From assembly GCA_022447625.1 (NCBI GenBank), contig JAKVAX010000022.1, positions 1 through 56,774 on the forward strand: a stretch of 56,774 bases of DNA, read 5' to 3'. The translations under genes and the position numbers were made by a program. How positions within the stretch are numbered: position 1 is the first letter of the stretch; every line of letters begins with the position of its first letter. This DNA is from Flavobacteriales bacterium. GTDB taxonomy: Bacteria; Bacteroidota; Bacteroidia; Flavobacteriales_D; Sanyastnellaceae. Below are positions 36,244 through 45,702 of this stretch, piece by piece. The notes under the pieces are model-generated. The model saw only the letters and a list, made by a program, of their open reading frames with translations. It did not search any database and had not been told where the DNA came from.

Positions 36244-37000
36244 ATATACCTTCGATAGCATTGTTCTTAACCCAGCCTACTTGACCGTTCGCAATGCGAA
36301 TTTCAGTCCAAGCACCTTCTACCGTTTGGATCTTCACCTTAGTTCCTTCATGTAAGACAAAAGCATTCGAACCATTTTCGCTCGGACCATTTTTCACATC
36401 GATCTTTGGAGACATGATTACCGCTTCTGTATTGGCTTGAATTCGCGAGTAACTTACACGTGAGATCACGTAAGATGCCATGGCCAAGAAGATCATAATG
36501 GCACCAATCCAAAACAAAGCCCGCTTCAGCCCTCCTGAACGAGAGAATAGCCAGATCATCAATAGTCCAAATCCAATCACATTCCCTAGAATCGCAATCC
36601 ATGTCCACATACCCAATCGGTCAGTTGCGGTGATGGCACTCCAAATGTTTTCTACTCCTAAGCCTTTCAACTCAGGAATGCGGTCAGCTACCTTTTCGTT
36701 GGCAATTGCCAAGTTCACCAACAAGTCGTCAGCAGTGGGATTGATTTTTCGTGCACGTTCGTAGTATAATATGCTCTCGCCTAACATACCCGCTTTGAAT
36801 GCCGCGTTTCTGGCATTAAAACACAGTTCAAAACTTCGGTAGTCTATAGCAATAGAATCATAAGTTGCGTAGGCATCACTGTAGGCCTCAGCTTCAAAGG
36901 CTGCATTGGCTTCAAAGAACAAACGCTCTGCCTCAATCTTATCCATTGAGAAACTCGGAATCTGCAAGAGCAAGAACAGAATGGCAAGGATACTTCTCAT
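36242..37000 (-). CDS. batE: BatE: TPR and SH3-domain membrane protein
   Basis: This 252-aa protein has a signal-like N-terminus and TPR-like helices at about residues 22-105. Two membrane segments (about 128-175) precede a bacterial SH3 domain (KIQTVEGAWTEIRIANGQVGWVKN). The order TPR-TM-SH3 identifies BatE, last gene of the Bat (Bacteroides aerotolerance) operon. Its start overlaps the batD stop by 4 nt (ATGA). It probably lies in the periplasm or inner membrane with the other Bat proteins. No minus-strand terminator is obvious just downstream. Confidence 0.85.
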   Translation of the reverse strand: MRSILAILFLLLQIPSFSMDKIEAERLFFEANAAFEAEAYSDAYATYDSIAIDYRSFELCFNARNAAFKAGMLGESILYYERARKINPTADDLLVNLAIANEKVADRIPELKGLGVENIWSAITATDRLGMWTWIAILGNVIGFGLLMIWLFSRSGGLKRALFWIGAIMIFLAMASYVISRVSYSRIQANTEAVIMSPKIDVKNGPSENGSNAFVLHEGTKVKIQTVEGAWTEIRIANGQVGWVKNNAIEGI

Positions 37001-38706
37001 GACTGTGATTCAATTTTATCGATGAGCTGCTTCGCTTCTTCAAGTATGTCGTTCTTGCTCATTTGGCTCACGGGTGCAAAACGTGCTTGCTGACAAGTTT
37101 TCCAGACCGTCATAAATCGTTCAGCCGTTTCTTCGTCGGTAGCAGAACGAACGATGTTATTCATGCTGCGTTCATTTAATCGGCTTCGATCAATGGTGAA
37201 TTTGTCCATGACATATTGTTCCATTCCTCTCGCTAGCGCGGAATAGAATACGTTGCTATTGTCTCGGCCTTTCGAAGCTTCGCTGAGCCACTTCTTAGCA
37301 GATCTCTTCGCTTTCTTGCGGCGCCTACCCTCAATATCACCTGCCTCATTGATTTTCTTGCGTCTATATGCGATAGCACCAATGAAAATCAAGAATGGGG
37401 CACCATAACTCAGATAGAAGGGGAGTGATCCAAAGAAAATATTCGCGGGACGTGTCAATTTACCTGCATCTGAACGGATGTATCGAATATCCTTATTCAA
37501 AATCTGCACGTCTGATTTGGCATTGAAACTATATGGAACATCACTTCCTGCTTCACCAGGCGAAACATTCAAGGTAATGGCCTCCAAGTTGATCTTCTCG
37601 TATTGCTTCTTGATGGTGTTGAAATAGCTAAAGTCCAAACCTGGGATCTTATAATTACCTTCCGTTCGTGGGATGACCACGTAACTATAAGTTCGTTTAC
37701 CACTTACTCCAGATGCTGTTGTACTTATTCGGTCCCGAACCTCTGGGTCAAATACTTCCATATCAGAAGGCCAGTTAGTTTTTGGTTCCTGGATCAGTCG
37801 CAACGCTCCTTTTCCTGAAAATTCTATACCCATATCCAAAGCTTGGTTCGCTTTCATGTCGAGTGCAGAATAGGTTCTACGTATCGATAGGGAAGGGAAG
37901 CTCCCCAAGAAGTTCGCTGGCTTTCCATCCGGAAGAGGAAGAACCTCTATGTTCACTGACTGCGAAGTAGATTCTACGCGCTGTCGGTTGAAGAAGCCAC
38001 CAACAACTCCTGACATGTTGAAGCCAAATAGCGTAAAATCGCCTGTGCGCTGCGGGAAGATCACATCAATCTTAATCGTTGCCACTGAATAGCGTTGGCC
38101 ATTGATGATCTGGTTTTCCCAGCGTCCTTGGTGGTCACCTACGTTTTCAACCCAGAATCCATCAAATTCAGGAAGGTCATAGCTCTCGATGTTGAACGAG
38201 TTGTATCGCTGATAGACTTTGTATTTGATTACAACGGGCTCTCCCAAATACACTTTTGTCTTTGAGGCCTCAATAACCGTCACGAAGTTCTGGCTAATGG
38301 AAGAGTCTGAATTCTTGCTTACGTTCAGTGTGAAAGGATGCGTTTTCAAAACGCCCGTACTGGTTCTGACAGGAATAGCCGGGATCTCTATCTTGCCCTC
38401 CACATTCGCGCGGAAGGTATAGGGGTAGCTCGTTTCAGAAGTCTTACGGCCGTTATCTATGCGAACGCTTTGTCCGGTGCTTGGACCGTACAAAAGCTGC
38501 AAACCATCCACGGCTGGAAGTTTGATTTGGCCATCGCTGTTCGTGATAGTAATGGTCAGTTTAAATGCCTCTCGCGGAGCAACAGGGTTCTTGCTAACGC
38601 TAGCAGAAACGCTCACGTCTTGTCCTTGAATTGCCCCGGAAATAAAGAAGGCAACCAAGAACAGGATCAGACTACCAGTCTTTCTCGATCTTCTTCTTTT
38701 TGCCAT
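36997..38706 (-). CDS. batD: BatD: oxygen-tolerance protein
   Basis: A 569-aa BatD with a signal peptide after a basic start (MAKRRRSRKTGS...GAIQGQD). The beta-sandwich periplasmic region spans about residues 30-420 (VSVSASVSKNPVAPREAF at its start). One membrane segment near 430-455 (LPFYLSYGAPFLIFIGAIAY) is followed by a basic cytosolic helical tail. Its first 35 nt overlap the end of batC in another frame. It is thought to be part of a MoxR-controlled periplasmic complex for envelope stress or aerotolerance. The iterated 13-mer (37231-37243) lies inside. Confidence 0.92.
   Translation of the reverse strand: MAKRRRSRKTGSLILFLVAFFISGAIQGQDVSVSASVSKNPVAPREAFKLTITITNSDGQIKLPAVDGLQLLYGPSTGQSVRIDNGRKTSETSYPYTFRANVEGKIEIPAIPVRTSTGVLKTHPFTLNVSKNSDSSISQNFVTVIEASKTKVYLGEPVVIKYKVYQRYNSFNIESYDLPEFDGFWVENVGDHQGRWENQIINGQRYSVATIKIDVIFPQRTGDFTLFGFNMSGVVGGFFNRQRVESTSQSVNIEVLPLPDGKPANFLGSFPSLSIRRTYSALDMKANQALDMGIEFSGKGALRLIQEPKTNWPSDMEVFDPEVRDRISTTASGVSGKRTYSYVVIPRTEGNYKIPGLDFSYFNTIKKQYEKINLEAITLNVSPGEAGSDVPYSFNAKSDVQILNKDIRYIRSDAGKLTRPANIFFGSLPFYLSYGAPFLIFIGAIAYRRKKINEAGDIEGRRRKKAKRSAKKWLSEASKGRDNSNVFYSALARGMEQYVMDKFTIDRSRLNERSMNNIVRSATDEETAERFMTVWKTCQQARFAPVSQMSKNDILEEAKQLIDKIESQS
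37231..37243 (+). repeat. Iterated 13-mer CGCTAGCGCGGAA (exact copy)
   Basis: It lies inside batD, on the non-coding strand; the coding strand reads FYSALARG. Confidence 0.7.
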
Positions 38707-39388
38707 CTTTTTTCTTTTTCAAGTTTTGTTGTAGTTCTTTCTCTCGTTGGTTCAACGCCTCCAGCAGTTTCTCAGCATCTTCTTTGCTGATGCGATCAGG
38801 ACGCGTTCCTTCTCCTGGATCTTCTTTCTTTTCCTCACTTTTCGAGTCTCCATTCTGGTTCTGATCCTCGCTTTCATCCTCTTTCTCACCTTGACGCTCA
38901 TTCTGCTTTTCGCCGTCTTCACCACCTTCGTCGTTCTCTTGCTGCTGTTGTTGCTGCTGTTGCTGCTGTTCAAGCTGTTGCATGGCCATTGCCAGATTAT
39001 GGCGTGTATCGTTGTCGTTTGGGTTAGCCATCAAGGCATCCTTGTAGGCATCAACGGCGCCTTCAAGGTTTTGTTGGCGCATCAAAGAGTTACCTAGGTT
39101 GTGATAAGCTTGTGCCTTCGCGTCTTCTGTTTCAAAGCTCTCTGCTGCATTTCGGAAGGCGTCTGCTGCTTCATCGAATTTCTCTTGGCGATAAAGCGCA
39201 TCGCCACGGTTGAAATCGCCGATAGCACGTTGTCCATCGTTCCCTTCTGATAAGTTGAACAGTTCACTGGCAGCGTCAAAATCCCCACGCTCATAAGCCT
39301 GTTGGCCTTTGTTCAATTGCTTCTTCGCTGATTGCGCTTGAAGGCTCACAGTGAAACCAAGAAGTGCTATGACTAAGATGAACCTCAT
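38672..39388 (-). CDS. batC: BatC: secreted TPR protein with polyglutamine stretch
   Basis: A 238-aa protein with a signal peptide (MRFILVIALLGFTVSLQAQ) and three TPR-like repeats at about residues 22-135. A run of about ten glutamines (near 140-150) precedes a long acidic/basic low-complexity tail rich in E, D, K, Q and N. The position between batB and batD identifies BatC. The polyQ tract is CAG/CAA and could vary in length. It overlaps batB by 4 nt and batD by 35 nt, suggesting translational coupling. Confidence 0.9.
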   Translation of the reverse strand: MRFILVIALLGFTVSLQAQSAKKQLNKGQQAYERGDFDAASELFNLSEGNDGQRAIGDFNRGDALYRQEKFDEAADAFRNAAESFETEDAKAQAYHNLGNSLMRQQNLEGAVDAYKDALMANPNDNDTRHNLAMAMQQLEQQQQQQQQQQENDEGGEDGEKQNERQGEKEDESEDQNQNGDSKSEEKKEDPGEGTRPDRISKEDAEKLLEALNQREKELQQNLKKKKDGKKKKIEKDW

Positions 39389-40524
39389 GATATAGTGAAT
39401 TTATGTTTCCATGCGCGTTCACTCAAGAGGGTTTCAGTAACCAACAAGAGTAAGGCCGCAATGGCAAATAGTCGGAAACGGTGTTCGTAATCAACGAAGT
39501 TGGCCGTACCTAAATCTCCCAGTTCGAGCTCCTTGAAGGCATCGAGTATAGGACGAACATCAACAATCTGTTCGTTGGCCCTCACAAACGTACCATCTCC
39601 GATTTTCACCAGATCAACCAACATCTGCTCGTTTAATTGGGTCACCACAGTCTTACCATTGGGGTCCGTCTTGAATCCATTACGACGACCATTTCGATCG
39701 AATTCAGGAATAGGTGCCCCCCCAGGAAGACCTGCTCCAATTGCACAAATTTGAATCCCTCGACTAGCTGCCAATTCCGCGCTAGCGATAGCATCATCTT
39801 CATGATTCTCACCATCAGTGATCAATAAAATGGCCTTTCCGGCTTCGCTGTCTTGATCAAAGCTATTTATACAGAGGTCTAAGGCCGCCCCAATAGCCGT
39901 GCCCTGGGTAGGAACGCTATTCGTTTCAATGGCATCCAAAAAGATTTTCGCCGCCTTCGTATCGCTGGTGAGTGGAAGTTGAACGTAGGCGTCTCCAGCA
40001 AAAATGACGATACCAAGTCGGTTGCTGCCCATGTCATTGACAACCTGCTGCACGGAGCGCTTAGCCAACTTCAAACGATTAGGCTTGAGATCTTCCGCCA
40101 ACATGCTATTCGAAACATCAATCGCTACCATCAAATCAATCCCTTGCGTCTCAACTTCTTCGATTTTACTTCCCACCTTCGGATCCAATAAGGCGATGAT
40201 AATCATACCGAGGACCAGTCGCCATATGATGAACTTGAAAATGGTTCGGGTAGGCGACATGCGGGGCGCCATATTGCTCAAAAGATGTCCGTCAGCTAAA
40301 CGGCGTAATGCGCGATTCTTCCAAGCCAGATTGATCAGGAAAATGATCATGCTCATCGGCAAAAGCAGCAAGGTCCATAGCCAAGGTCGGTTGTGCAGAG
40401 CCAAACTCGGATCGAACTGACTGACAAGGTAGTACAGACCGATCATTCCCGACCAAAAGAGTACTTCTATCGCCATAAAGAGCAACACCAGTAGCGGCAT
40501 CTTATATGTGTTCGACTTTCTCAT
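39385..40524 (-). CDS. batB: BatB: membrane-anchored von Willebrand A domain protein
   Basis: This 379-aa protein has two N-terminal membrane segments, a VWA domain at about residues 125-330 with the MIDAS motif DVSNSM and a conserved LITDGENHED loop, and a C-terminal membrane anchor. It is probably the metal-dependent binding subunit paired with BatA in the inner membrane. Both ends overlap neighbours by 4 nt (ATGA). The iterated 13-mer lies inside at 39775-39787 (ASAEL). Confidence 0.92.
   Translation of the reverse strand: MRKSNTYKMPLLVLLFMAIEVLFWSGMIGLYYLVSQFDPSLALHNRPWLWTLLLLPMSMIIFLINLAWKNRALRRLADGHLLSNMAPRMSPTRTIFKFIIWRLVLGMIIIALLDPKVGSKIEEVETQGIDLMVAIDVSNSMLAEDLKPNRLKLAKRSVQQVVNDMGSNRLGIVIFAGDAYVQLPLTSDTKAAKIFLDAIETNSVPTQGTAIGAALDLCINSFDQDSEAGKAILLITDGENHEDDAIASAELAASRGIQICAIGAGLPGGAPIPEFDRNGRRNGFKTDPNGKTVVTQLNEQMLVDLVKIGDGTFVRANEQIVDVRPILDAFKELELGDLGTANFVDYEHRFRLFAIAALLLLVTETLLSERAWKHKFTIS
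39775..39787 (-). repeat. Iterated 13-mer CGCTAGCGCGGAA (exact copy, minus strand)
   Basis: It lies inside batB and reads in frame as ASAE. Confidence 0.7.
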
Positions 40525-41588
40525 ATTGGTGTTCTGAATACCGTTACGCGCAAGGCCATTTCTAATAGCATCAACGCAATTGCGATCAATAAGAATGGAG
40601 TAAACTCTTCTGTTTTTCGGTTGTATTGAAGCACATTGAACCGTGTCTTTTCTAACTGATCAATCTCTTGGTAAATAGAGTTGAGTTTGTTCTTACTTGT
40701 CGCTCGGAAGTACTTGCCTCCAGTCTCTTCAGCAATGTCTTTCAGTGTTTCTTCATCGATTTCTACTTCAATCCAATCATAGATGTACTGTCCGTTTGAC
40801 ATGCCTACAGGACTCTTCGCTTTACCAATCGTTCCAACACCAATCGTGTAAACACGAATACCGTAGAGAGATGCAAGCTGTGCCGCATCGGCTGGTTTGA
40901 TTTCACCAGCATTGTTGACACCATCGGTCAATAGAATCACAACTTTACTCTTGCCTTCGCTTTCTTTCAGTCGATTCACTGCTGTGGCCAATCCCATACC
41001 AATTGCGGTTCCACCAGTAAGTTGACCAGTGTGCAATTGAGCGAGTCCGTTTGTCACTACGCGATGGTCACTTGTGAGCGGAACCTGAGTAATGCTCTCG
41101 CCTTCATAAACAACCACGCCAATACGGTCATCAGAACGTTCAGAAACAAAGTTGACCGCCACCTCTTTGGCACTTTCCAATCGATTCGGCTCAAAGTCTT
41201 TCGAAAGCATCGAAGCAGACACATCCATTGCAATGACGATGTTGATTCCCTCGCGAGTGAGGTCTTCAAAGCTGTCGCTGGATTGAGGTCTTGCAATGAC
41301 GTAGATCAAGAAACCAATCGTCATGAGACGAATAGCAAAGAGCAGGTGGCGATTCAATTGAGGTAGAATCTTCTTCCAGTCTTCAGGCAAGTAGCTTGTG
41401 TTGACGCTTTCTCGTCGGTAGAATTGACGGAAGAAGTAGATGCCGCTGAGTGCTGGAATCAACAAAAATAACCACAGCGCATTCGGGTAGGCAAGCTCGT
41501 ATCTGTCGTGAAAGAAAAATACGATACCCCCCACGATCATATTGATCACGAACAATGATATAGCGAGTATGATCCTCTTCTTTGTCAT
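40521..41588 (-). CDS. batA: BatA: membrane-anchored von Willebrand A domain protein
   Basis: This 355-aa protein has two N-terminal membrane segments (first about residues 5-27), a VWA domain at about 105-310 with MIDAS DVSASM and VILLTDGVNN, and a C-terminal hydrophobic anchor. Both gene ends overlap by ATGA. Its position and similarity to BatB assign the name. Confidence 0.92.
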   Translation of the reverse strand: MTKKRIILAISLFVINMIVGGIVFFFHDRYELAYPNALWLFLLIPALSGIYFFRQFYRRESVNTSYLPEDWKKILPQLNRHLLFAIRLMTIGFLIYVIARPQSSDSFEDLTREGINIVIAMDVSASMLSKDFEPNRLESAKEVAVNFVSERSDDRIGVVVYEGESITQVPLTSDHRVVTNGLAQLHTGQLTGGTAIGMGLATAVNRLKESEGKSKVVILLTDGVNNAGEIKPADAAQLASLYGIRVYTIGVGTIGKAKSPVGMSNGQYIYDWIEVEIDEETLKDIAEETGGKYFRATSKNKLNSIYQEIDQLEKTRFNVLQYNRKTEEFTPFLLIAIALMLLEMALRVTVFRTPI

Positions 41589-42502
41589 TGTTGTATCACT
41601 TCCGCCGTTTGTTCTACAAATTGCTGAGCCGAGCTCATGCTTTGACCATTTTCAGTGTTAATTGGCTTGTATTTGGCAAACTTCACCATATCGGCAAGTT
41701 CCAGAATCCCCTTTACGCGCTGCTGTTCATCAATGGGCAGACCAAGTGTACGCAGTTGAAGGAGAATTTCTCGTGTGGTTTTCTCGGTGCAAGCAATCGC
41801 AAATCGACGTTGGAGGTAGTTTCGAATGATATCACTAAGAATAGTGTAGTGTTCCTTTACTTTTCCTTTGGCTATCAATTCCATCGCCCGCAATTCAGCG
41901 AGGGCTTCATTGGCTTCAATATGCGCTGGTAATGAAGGCTTCTTTTTGATGACAGGAACGAATTCCTTGTTTTGAGTGCGCTTGCTAAGAATATAAATCA
42001 CCACAGCGATTACCAAAGCCAGAACGATCAACAGCACAGCCAACCATTTCTCCATCAAGACATCCCAAAGGGTATACTGAACTTCAACGATTTCCTTAAT
42101 ATCCTTGAGTTCGGCATGTTGATCAAGTTGCATGCCTTCGACATAAAGAAGGGCTGCATTTGACTCAATCGATCCACTTTCCAAAGAGAATATAATCGGA
42201 GGAATAGCAATGTATCCTGTGTCAAAGGATGTCAATGTTATCTCTTGTGCTATGACATACTTTGCTTCTTGAAACGACGTATCAATGCTTCCTTTAGAAA
42301 CGATGTCCAGCGCATGAATGGAGTCTCCTTGAATTGGCCATGGATTGATATTAGGAATCTCTCCTTCACCATAAAATCGAATCAGTGCCTTGACATGTCC
42401 TCCAAGCGGAATGTCTGTGGTGTCAAGCGTAATGTCTGCTCGTTGCCCCAGAGAAGCAAGACTGATCAAACTAACTATAGCCGAAAGTAGAATCCTTTTC
42501 AT
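41585..42502 (-). CDS. Bat-operon membrane protein, signal peptide plus single membrane helix
   Basis: The 305-aa product has a signal peptide (MKRILLSAIVSLISLASLGQ) and a beta-rich periplasmic domain, about residues 22-145. One membrane helix (WLAVLLIVLALVIAVVIYIL, about 155-177) precedes a cytosolic helical domain of ~110 aa (ELRAMELIAKGKVKEHYTIL, IIRNYLQRRFAIACTEKTTREIL). This arrangement resembles the DUF4381-type protein between DUF58 and BatA in Bacteroidota bat operons. No catalytic motif is visible; it is probably structural in the MoxR/Bat complex. Confidence 0.75.
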   Translation of the reverse strand: MKRILLSAIVSLISLASLGQRADITLDTTDIPLGGHVKALIRFYGEGEIPNINPWPIQGDSIHALDIVSKGSIDTSFQEAKYVIAQEITLTSFDTGYIAIPPIIFSLESGSIESNAALLYVEGMQLDQHAELKDIKEIVEVQYTLWDVLMEKWLAVLLIVLALVIAVVIYILSKRTQNKEFVPVIKKKPSLPAHIEANEALAELRAMELIAKGKVKEHYTILSDIIRNYLQRRFAIACTEKTTREILLQLRTLGLPIDEQQRVKGILELADMVKFAKYKPINTENGQSMSSAQQFVEQTAEVIQQ

Positions 42503-43368
42503 CGTGTGCGTTGTTTGAAAAGGTTCATAAGTGAACGCACGTATGGTTTGTTCGTGCGAATAGTGATGTTATCGACTCCGGCACGTGTGAATTGTTCCTT
42601 GATACGCTTATCCCGTTCAAGAAAGGCATGCTTCAATCGAAGTCTATTTCTTTTGAGATTACTATTCACCCAGGTCATTTCACCATTCTCGCTATCGCGG
42701 AATAGCAACCAACCTGCTTTCGGTAGTTCTTCTTCGCCTGGATCTTCAATTTTCAGAGCAACCAAATCATGCTTTCGGGAAGCGATCTTCAAACTCTGCT
42801 CAAAGTTGTCATCAATAAAATCTGAGAGCACGAAACAAATTGATCGCTTCTTGATCACGCGGTTCATGTAATCAAGAGCAAAGGCAATATCTGTTTTCGT
42901 TCCTTCAGGCTCGAAGTCAAGCAATTCGCGAATGATACGCAGGATGTGGCTTCTTCCTTTTTTCGGAGGAATGAACTTTTCAATGCGATCAGAGAAGAGA
43001 ATGACCCCAATTTTATCGTTGTTCTGAATCCCACTAAACGCCAATACCGCCGTTAGATCTGTGATCAGTCTTTTCTTAAGCTGCGTGCGTGTCCCGAAAT
43101 TTCCTCAAGAAGAAACGTCAACCAAGATCATGGCGGTCAGCTCACGTTCTTCTTCGAAAACCTTCACATAGGGGTGTCCCATTCGTGCCGTGACGTTCCA
43201 GTCAATGGTTCGGATTTCATCCCCATGCTGGTACTCACGGTTCTCACTGAAGGCCATCCCACGTCCTTTGAAGGCTGAGTGGTATTCACCGGAGAAGATC
43301 TGTTTCGACAGTCCTCGGGTTCTCAATTCAATGGCTCTGTCCTTCTTTAAAAGTTCGGTCGTTTCCAT
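42499..43368 (-). pseudogene. DUF58 (VWA-like) protein gene interrupted by one in-frame TGA
   Basis: The frame runs from METTELLKKDRAIELR (43368) through DVSS, hits TGA at 43105-43107, and continues in the same frame with GNFGTRTQLKKRLITDL to a normal C-terminus at 42499 (289 codons in all). Both halves align with the usual ~288-aa DUF58 protein (SGEYHSAFKGRGMAFSE, ...NNDKIGVILFSDRIEKFIPP). The TGA falls inside the short loop after DVS, where Ser is common, so one change (TCA to TGA) explains it. The 3' end overlaps the next gene by 4 nt, so the operon is otherwise intact. A sequencing error, true nonsense mutation or readthrough cannot be told apart here. Confidence 0.8.
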
Positions 43369-43377
43369 AGAGCTGTA

Positions 43378-44409
43378 TTAAGGGACGTCGATTTGATTCA
43401 GGATCTCTATAATGATCTGTTCTTGAGTGATATTTTCGGCTTCCGCTTCGAAGGTAATTCCTATGCGGTGGCGCATGATATCCATACACACAGCACGCAC
43501 ATCTTCTGGAATGACAAAGCCTCGACGGTTAATAAAAGCGTAGGCCTTGGCTGCAAGAGCCATGCTAATTGACGCACGTGGTGACCCTCCAAATTGAATC
43601 AACTGACTGAGGTGTCCAAGTCCATGATCTTCTGGGGTACGTGTAGCGAATACCAGGTCGATGATGTATTGCTCGATCTTTTCATCCATGTACACTTCGC
43701 GCACCGCTTTGCGGGCCTCGAGAATTTCAGACGCTTGAATGACTTTCTTCGGCTTCGGCATTCCGTCAATAGAAATGTTATTTCGAACAATCATCTTCTC
43801 TTCGGCCTTTGTAGGGTAGCCAATTACTACTTTCAACAGGAATCGGTCAACCTGTGCTTCAGGAAGAGGGTAGGTACCTTCCTGCTCCACTGGGTTTTGA
43901 GTGGCAAGCACAAGGAATGGTGCAGGAAGTTTGAAAGTCTGAGGTCCGATGGTTACTTGGCGCTCTTGCATCGCTTCAAGGAGAGCAGATTGCACTTTTG
44001 CCGGTGCACGGTTGATCTCATCAGCTAAGACGAAGTTGGCAAAGACAGGTCCTTTCTTGACACTGAAGTCTTCGCTCTTCTGATTGTATATCATCGTACC
44101 TACCAAGTCGGCAGGGAGAAGGTCAGGAGTGAATTGGATCCTCGAAAAATCGACATCAATACAAGACGCCAATGATTTGATAGCAAGGGTTTTCGCTAGT
44201 CCAGGAACACCCTCCAGAAGGATGTGTCCGTTCGCCAACAATCCAATAAGGAGTTTGTCTACCATGTCTCGCTGGCCAATGATGACCTTTTCCATCTCAA
44301 GATTGAGGAGGTCAACAAACGCGCTGGCCTTTTCGATCTTCTCACTGAGTGCGACGATGTCTTCAGACTGCATTTGATTAGATCCGGAAATACCTTGTTC
44401 CATGTTCAT
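43378..44409 (-). CDS. moxR: MoxR family AAA+ ATPase
   Basis: The 343-aa product carries Walker A GVPGLAKT (about residues 70-77), Walker B VLADEI with RAPAKVQSALLEAMQE, and sensor/ATQNP segments, all of MoxR type. It probably acts as a chaperone that loads metal or assembles the VWA-domain Bat proteins. It starts the operon (minus strand): moxR, DUF58, a membrane protein, batA, batB, batC, batD, batE. The gap to DUF58 is 9 nt. Confidence 0.95.
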   Translation of the reverse strand: MNMEQGISGSNQMQSEDIVALSEKIEKASAFVDLLNLEMEKVIIGQRDMVDKLLIGLLANGHILLEGVPGLAKTLAIKSLASCIDVDFSRIQFTPDLLPADLVGTMIYNQKSEDFSVKKGPVFANFVLADEINRAPAKVQSALLEAMQERQVTIGPQTFKLPAPFLVLATQNPVEQEGTYPLPEAQVDRFLLKVVIGYPTKAEEKMIVRNNISIDGMPKPKKVIQASEILEARKAVREVYMDEKIEQYIIDLVFATRTPEDHGLGHLSQLIQFGGSPRASISMALAAKAYAFINRRGFVIPEDVRAVCMDIMRHRIGITFEAEAENITQEQIIIEILNQIDVP

Positions 44410-44659
44410 ATAATCGACTTCTAACTTGCGTTTACTTTATAATTAGTGTGGCTTACAAATTTCCTACATCGTACGCCAGCCGTGAGAGTGCCGCTGTTAA
44501 AAGTTGTTAAGTATAGTAGCTTATTTAACGCGTTTTGGACGCGTCGGGCGGCGCAATTTAATGTATTCAGCTTGATGGTTGATAAAAGTAGCAGTACTAG
44601 TGGAAAACTACAGGGCCAAATATGAGTTGTCTAGTCATCCTAAAAGTAACTTGCTCCTG

Positions 44660-45088
44660 ATGGATCGGAACCAAACGAAAACCTTTGAAGAGATCATAGA
44701 CCACGTGCGTGACTTTCATGACGCTTTTATGATCGGTAATGCATACGAGCCTACAGCTGAAATAGGCGCTGACCAGGTAGCCCTTCGTCATCGTTTGATG
44801 CATGAAGAGAATGAAGAGTACCTGGAGGCAGCTCAGAATGGAGATCTTGTAGAGATTGCTGATGCCTTGGGTGATCAGCTGTATATTCTTTGTGGTACCA
44901 TCCTAAAGCACGGGTTGCAATACAAGATCGTCGAGGTGTTTGAAGAGATTCAACGTAGCAACATGTCGAAACTTGACGCCAACGGAAAACCGGTGACGCG
45001 CGAAGACGGCAAGATCTTGAAAAGTGACTTGTACTTCAAACCAGACATTGCATCTATTCTCCAATTGGAGAAGCAGATTCAGGAATAG
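44660..45088 (+). CDS. Nucleoside triphosphate pyrophosphohydrolase-like (MazG/PRA-PH fold) protein
   Basis: 142 aa from the ATG at 44660 (MDRNQTKTFEEIIDHVRDFH). The longer frame starts at TTG far upstream and passes through a region with a promoter-like TAACTTGC box just before 44660, so the shorter start is preferred. The MazG-type metal-binding pattern is visible in HEENEEYLEAA and EIADALGDQLY (E..EE and D..D on two helices). Such enzymes hydrolyse (d)NTPs or phosphoribosyl-ATP to monophosphate and PPi. No his genes are nearby, so a housecleaning role is more likely than histidine synthesis. Confidence 0.78.
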   Translation: MDRNQTKTFEEIIDHVRDFHDAFMIGNAYEPTAEIGADQVALRHRLMHEENEEYLEAAQNGDLVEIADALGDQLYILCGTILKHGLQYKIVEVFEEIQRSNMSKLDANGKPVTREDGKILKSDLYFKPDIASILQLEKQIQE

Positions 45089-45154
45089 ACTTATCGCTCT
45101 TAATGACGCTGAGGCAGCGAGAGAGATAGTGTGGGGAACTCAGTTTTCTTCATC

Positions 45155-45184
45155 AGGGCCATCTTGGGGGATGGTCCTTTTTTT
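45155..45184 (+). terminator. Intrinsic terminator of the pyrophosphohydrolase gene
   Basis: AGGGCCATC / GATGGTCCT stem (one G-U pair), loop TTGGGG, then seven T. Confidence 0.85.
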
Positions 45185-45195
45185 ATCTTCATACC

Positions 45196-45702
45196 ATGGA
45201 ACTGAAAGCACTTTTTGAAAAAGCCAAAGCGGGTAAGCGGGGAAGATTTATTCTAGATCGAGTTTTGTGGAAAGGAATTCCCTTCAATCGTCCGCACCGC
45301 TTCAGTATCCAAGAGTTGACAGATGAGTCAGTGGTGGTGCTTATTCCATTCCGTAAAAAGAACTTGAATCACCTGAATGGGCTGCATGCATGTGCACTAG
45401 CTACCGGTGCCGAATATGCTTCGGGGTTGGTGATGCTGCAGCATTTTGATCCTTCTTCGTATCGATTGATCATGAAACGGATCGAAATCGATTATCACTA
45501 CCAAGGAAAAACGAACGGATTGGTGAAGTTTGAACTTCCCACGTCAGTGGTAGAATCAGAAATCAAGAATGCACTTGAAACCCAAGATGCCGCCCTCTTC
45601 CTCTGCAAGGTTCCTGTAGAAGATGAGAACGGCAACTTGTTATGCTCAGCCGTGGTTGAGTGGCAGATCAAACCTTGGACGAAGGTCCGAACGAAATCAT
45701 AG
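45196..45702 (+). CDS. DUF4442 hotdog-fold protein (thioesterase-like)
   Basis: The 168-aa product has the DUF4442 pattern: FNRPHRFSIQEL near the N-terminus, KKNLNHLNGLHACALATGAE (central helix of a hotdog fold), and MKRIEIDYH. DUF4442 proteins are predicted acyl-CoA thioesterases of unknown substrate. It begins just 12 nt after the previous terminator. It converges with the SH3-like gene, overlapping its 3' end by 6 nt. Confidence 0.75.
   Translation: MELKALFEKAKAGKRGRFILDRVLWKGIPFNRPHRFSIQELTDESVVVLIPFRKKNLNHLNGLHACALATGAEYASGLVMLQHFDPSSYRLIMKRIEIDYHYQGKTNGLVKFELPTSVVESEIKNALETQDAALFLCKVPVEDENGNLLCSAVVEWQIKPWTKVRTKS

Noticed and set aside
43105-43107. TGA in DUF58 as selenocysteine
   Set aside because: The site is a VWA-loop position normally Ser/Gly, not Cys, and no convincing SECIS-like hairpin follows directly.
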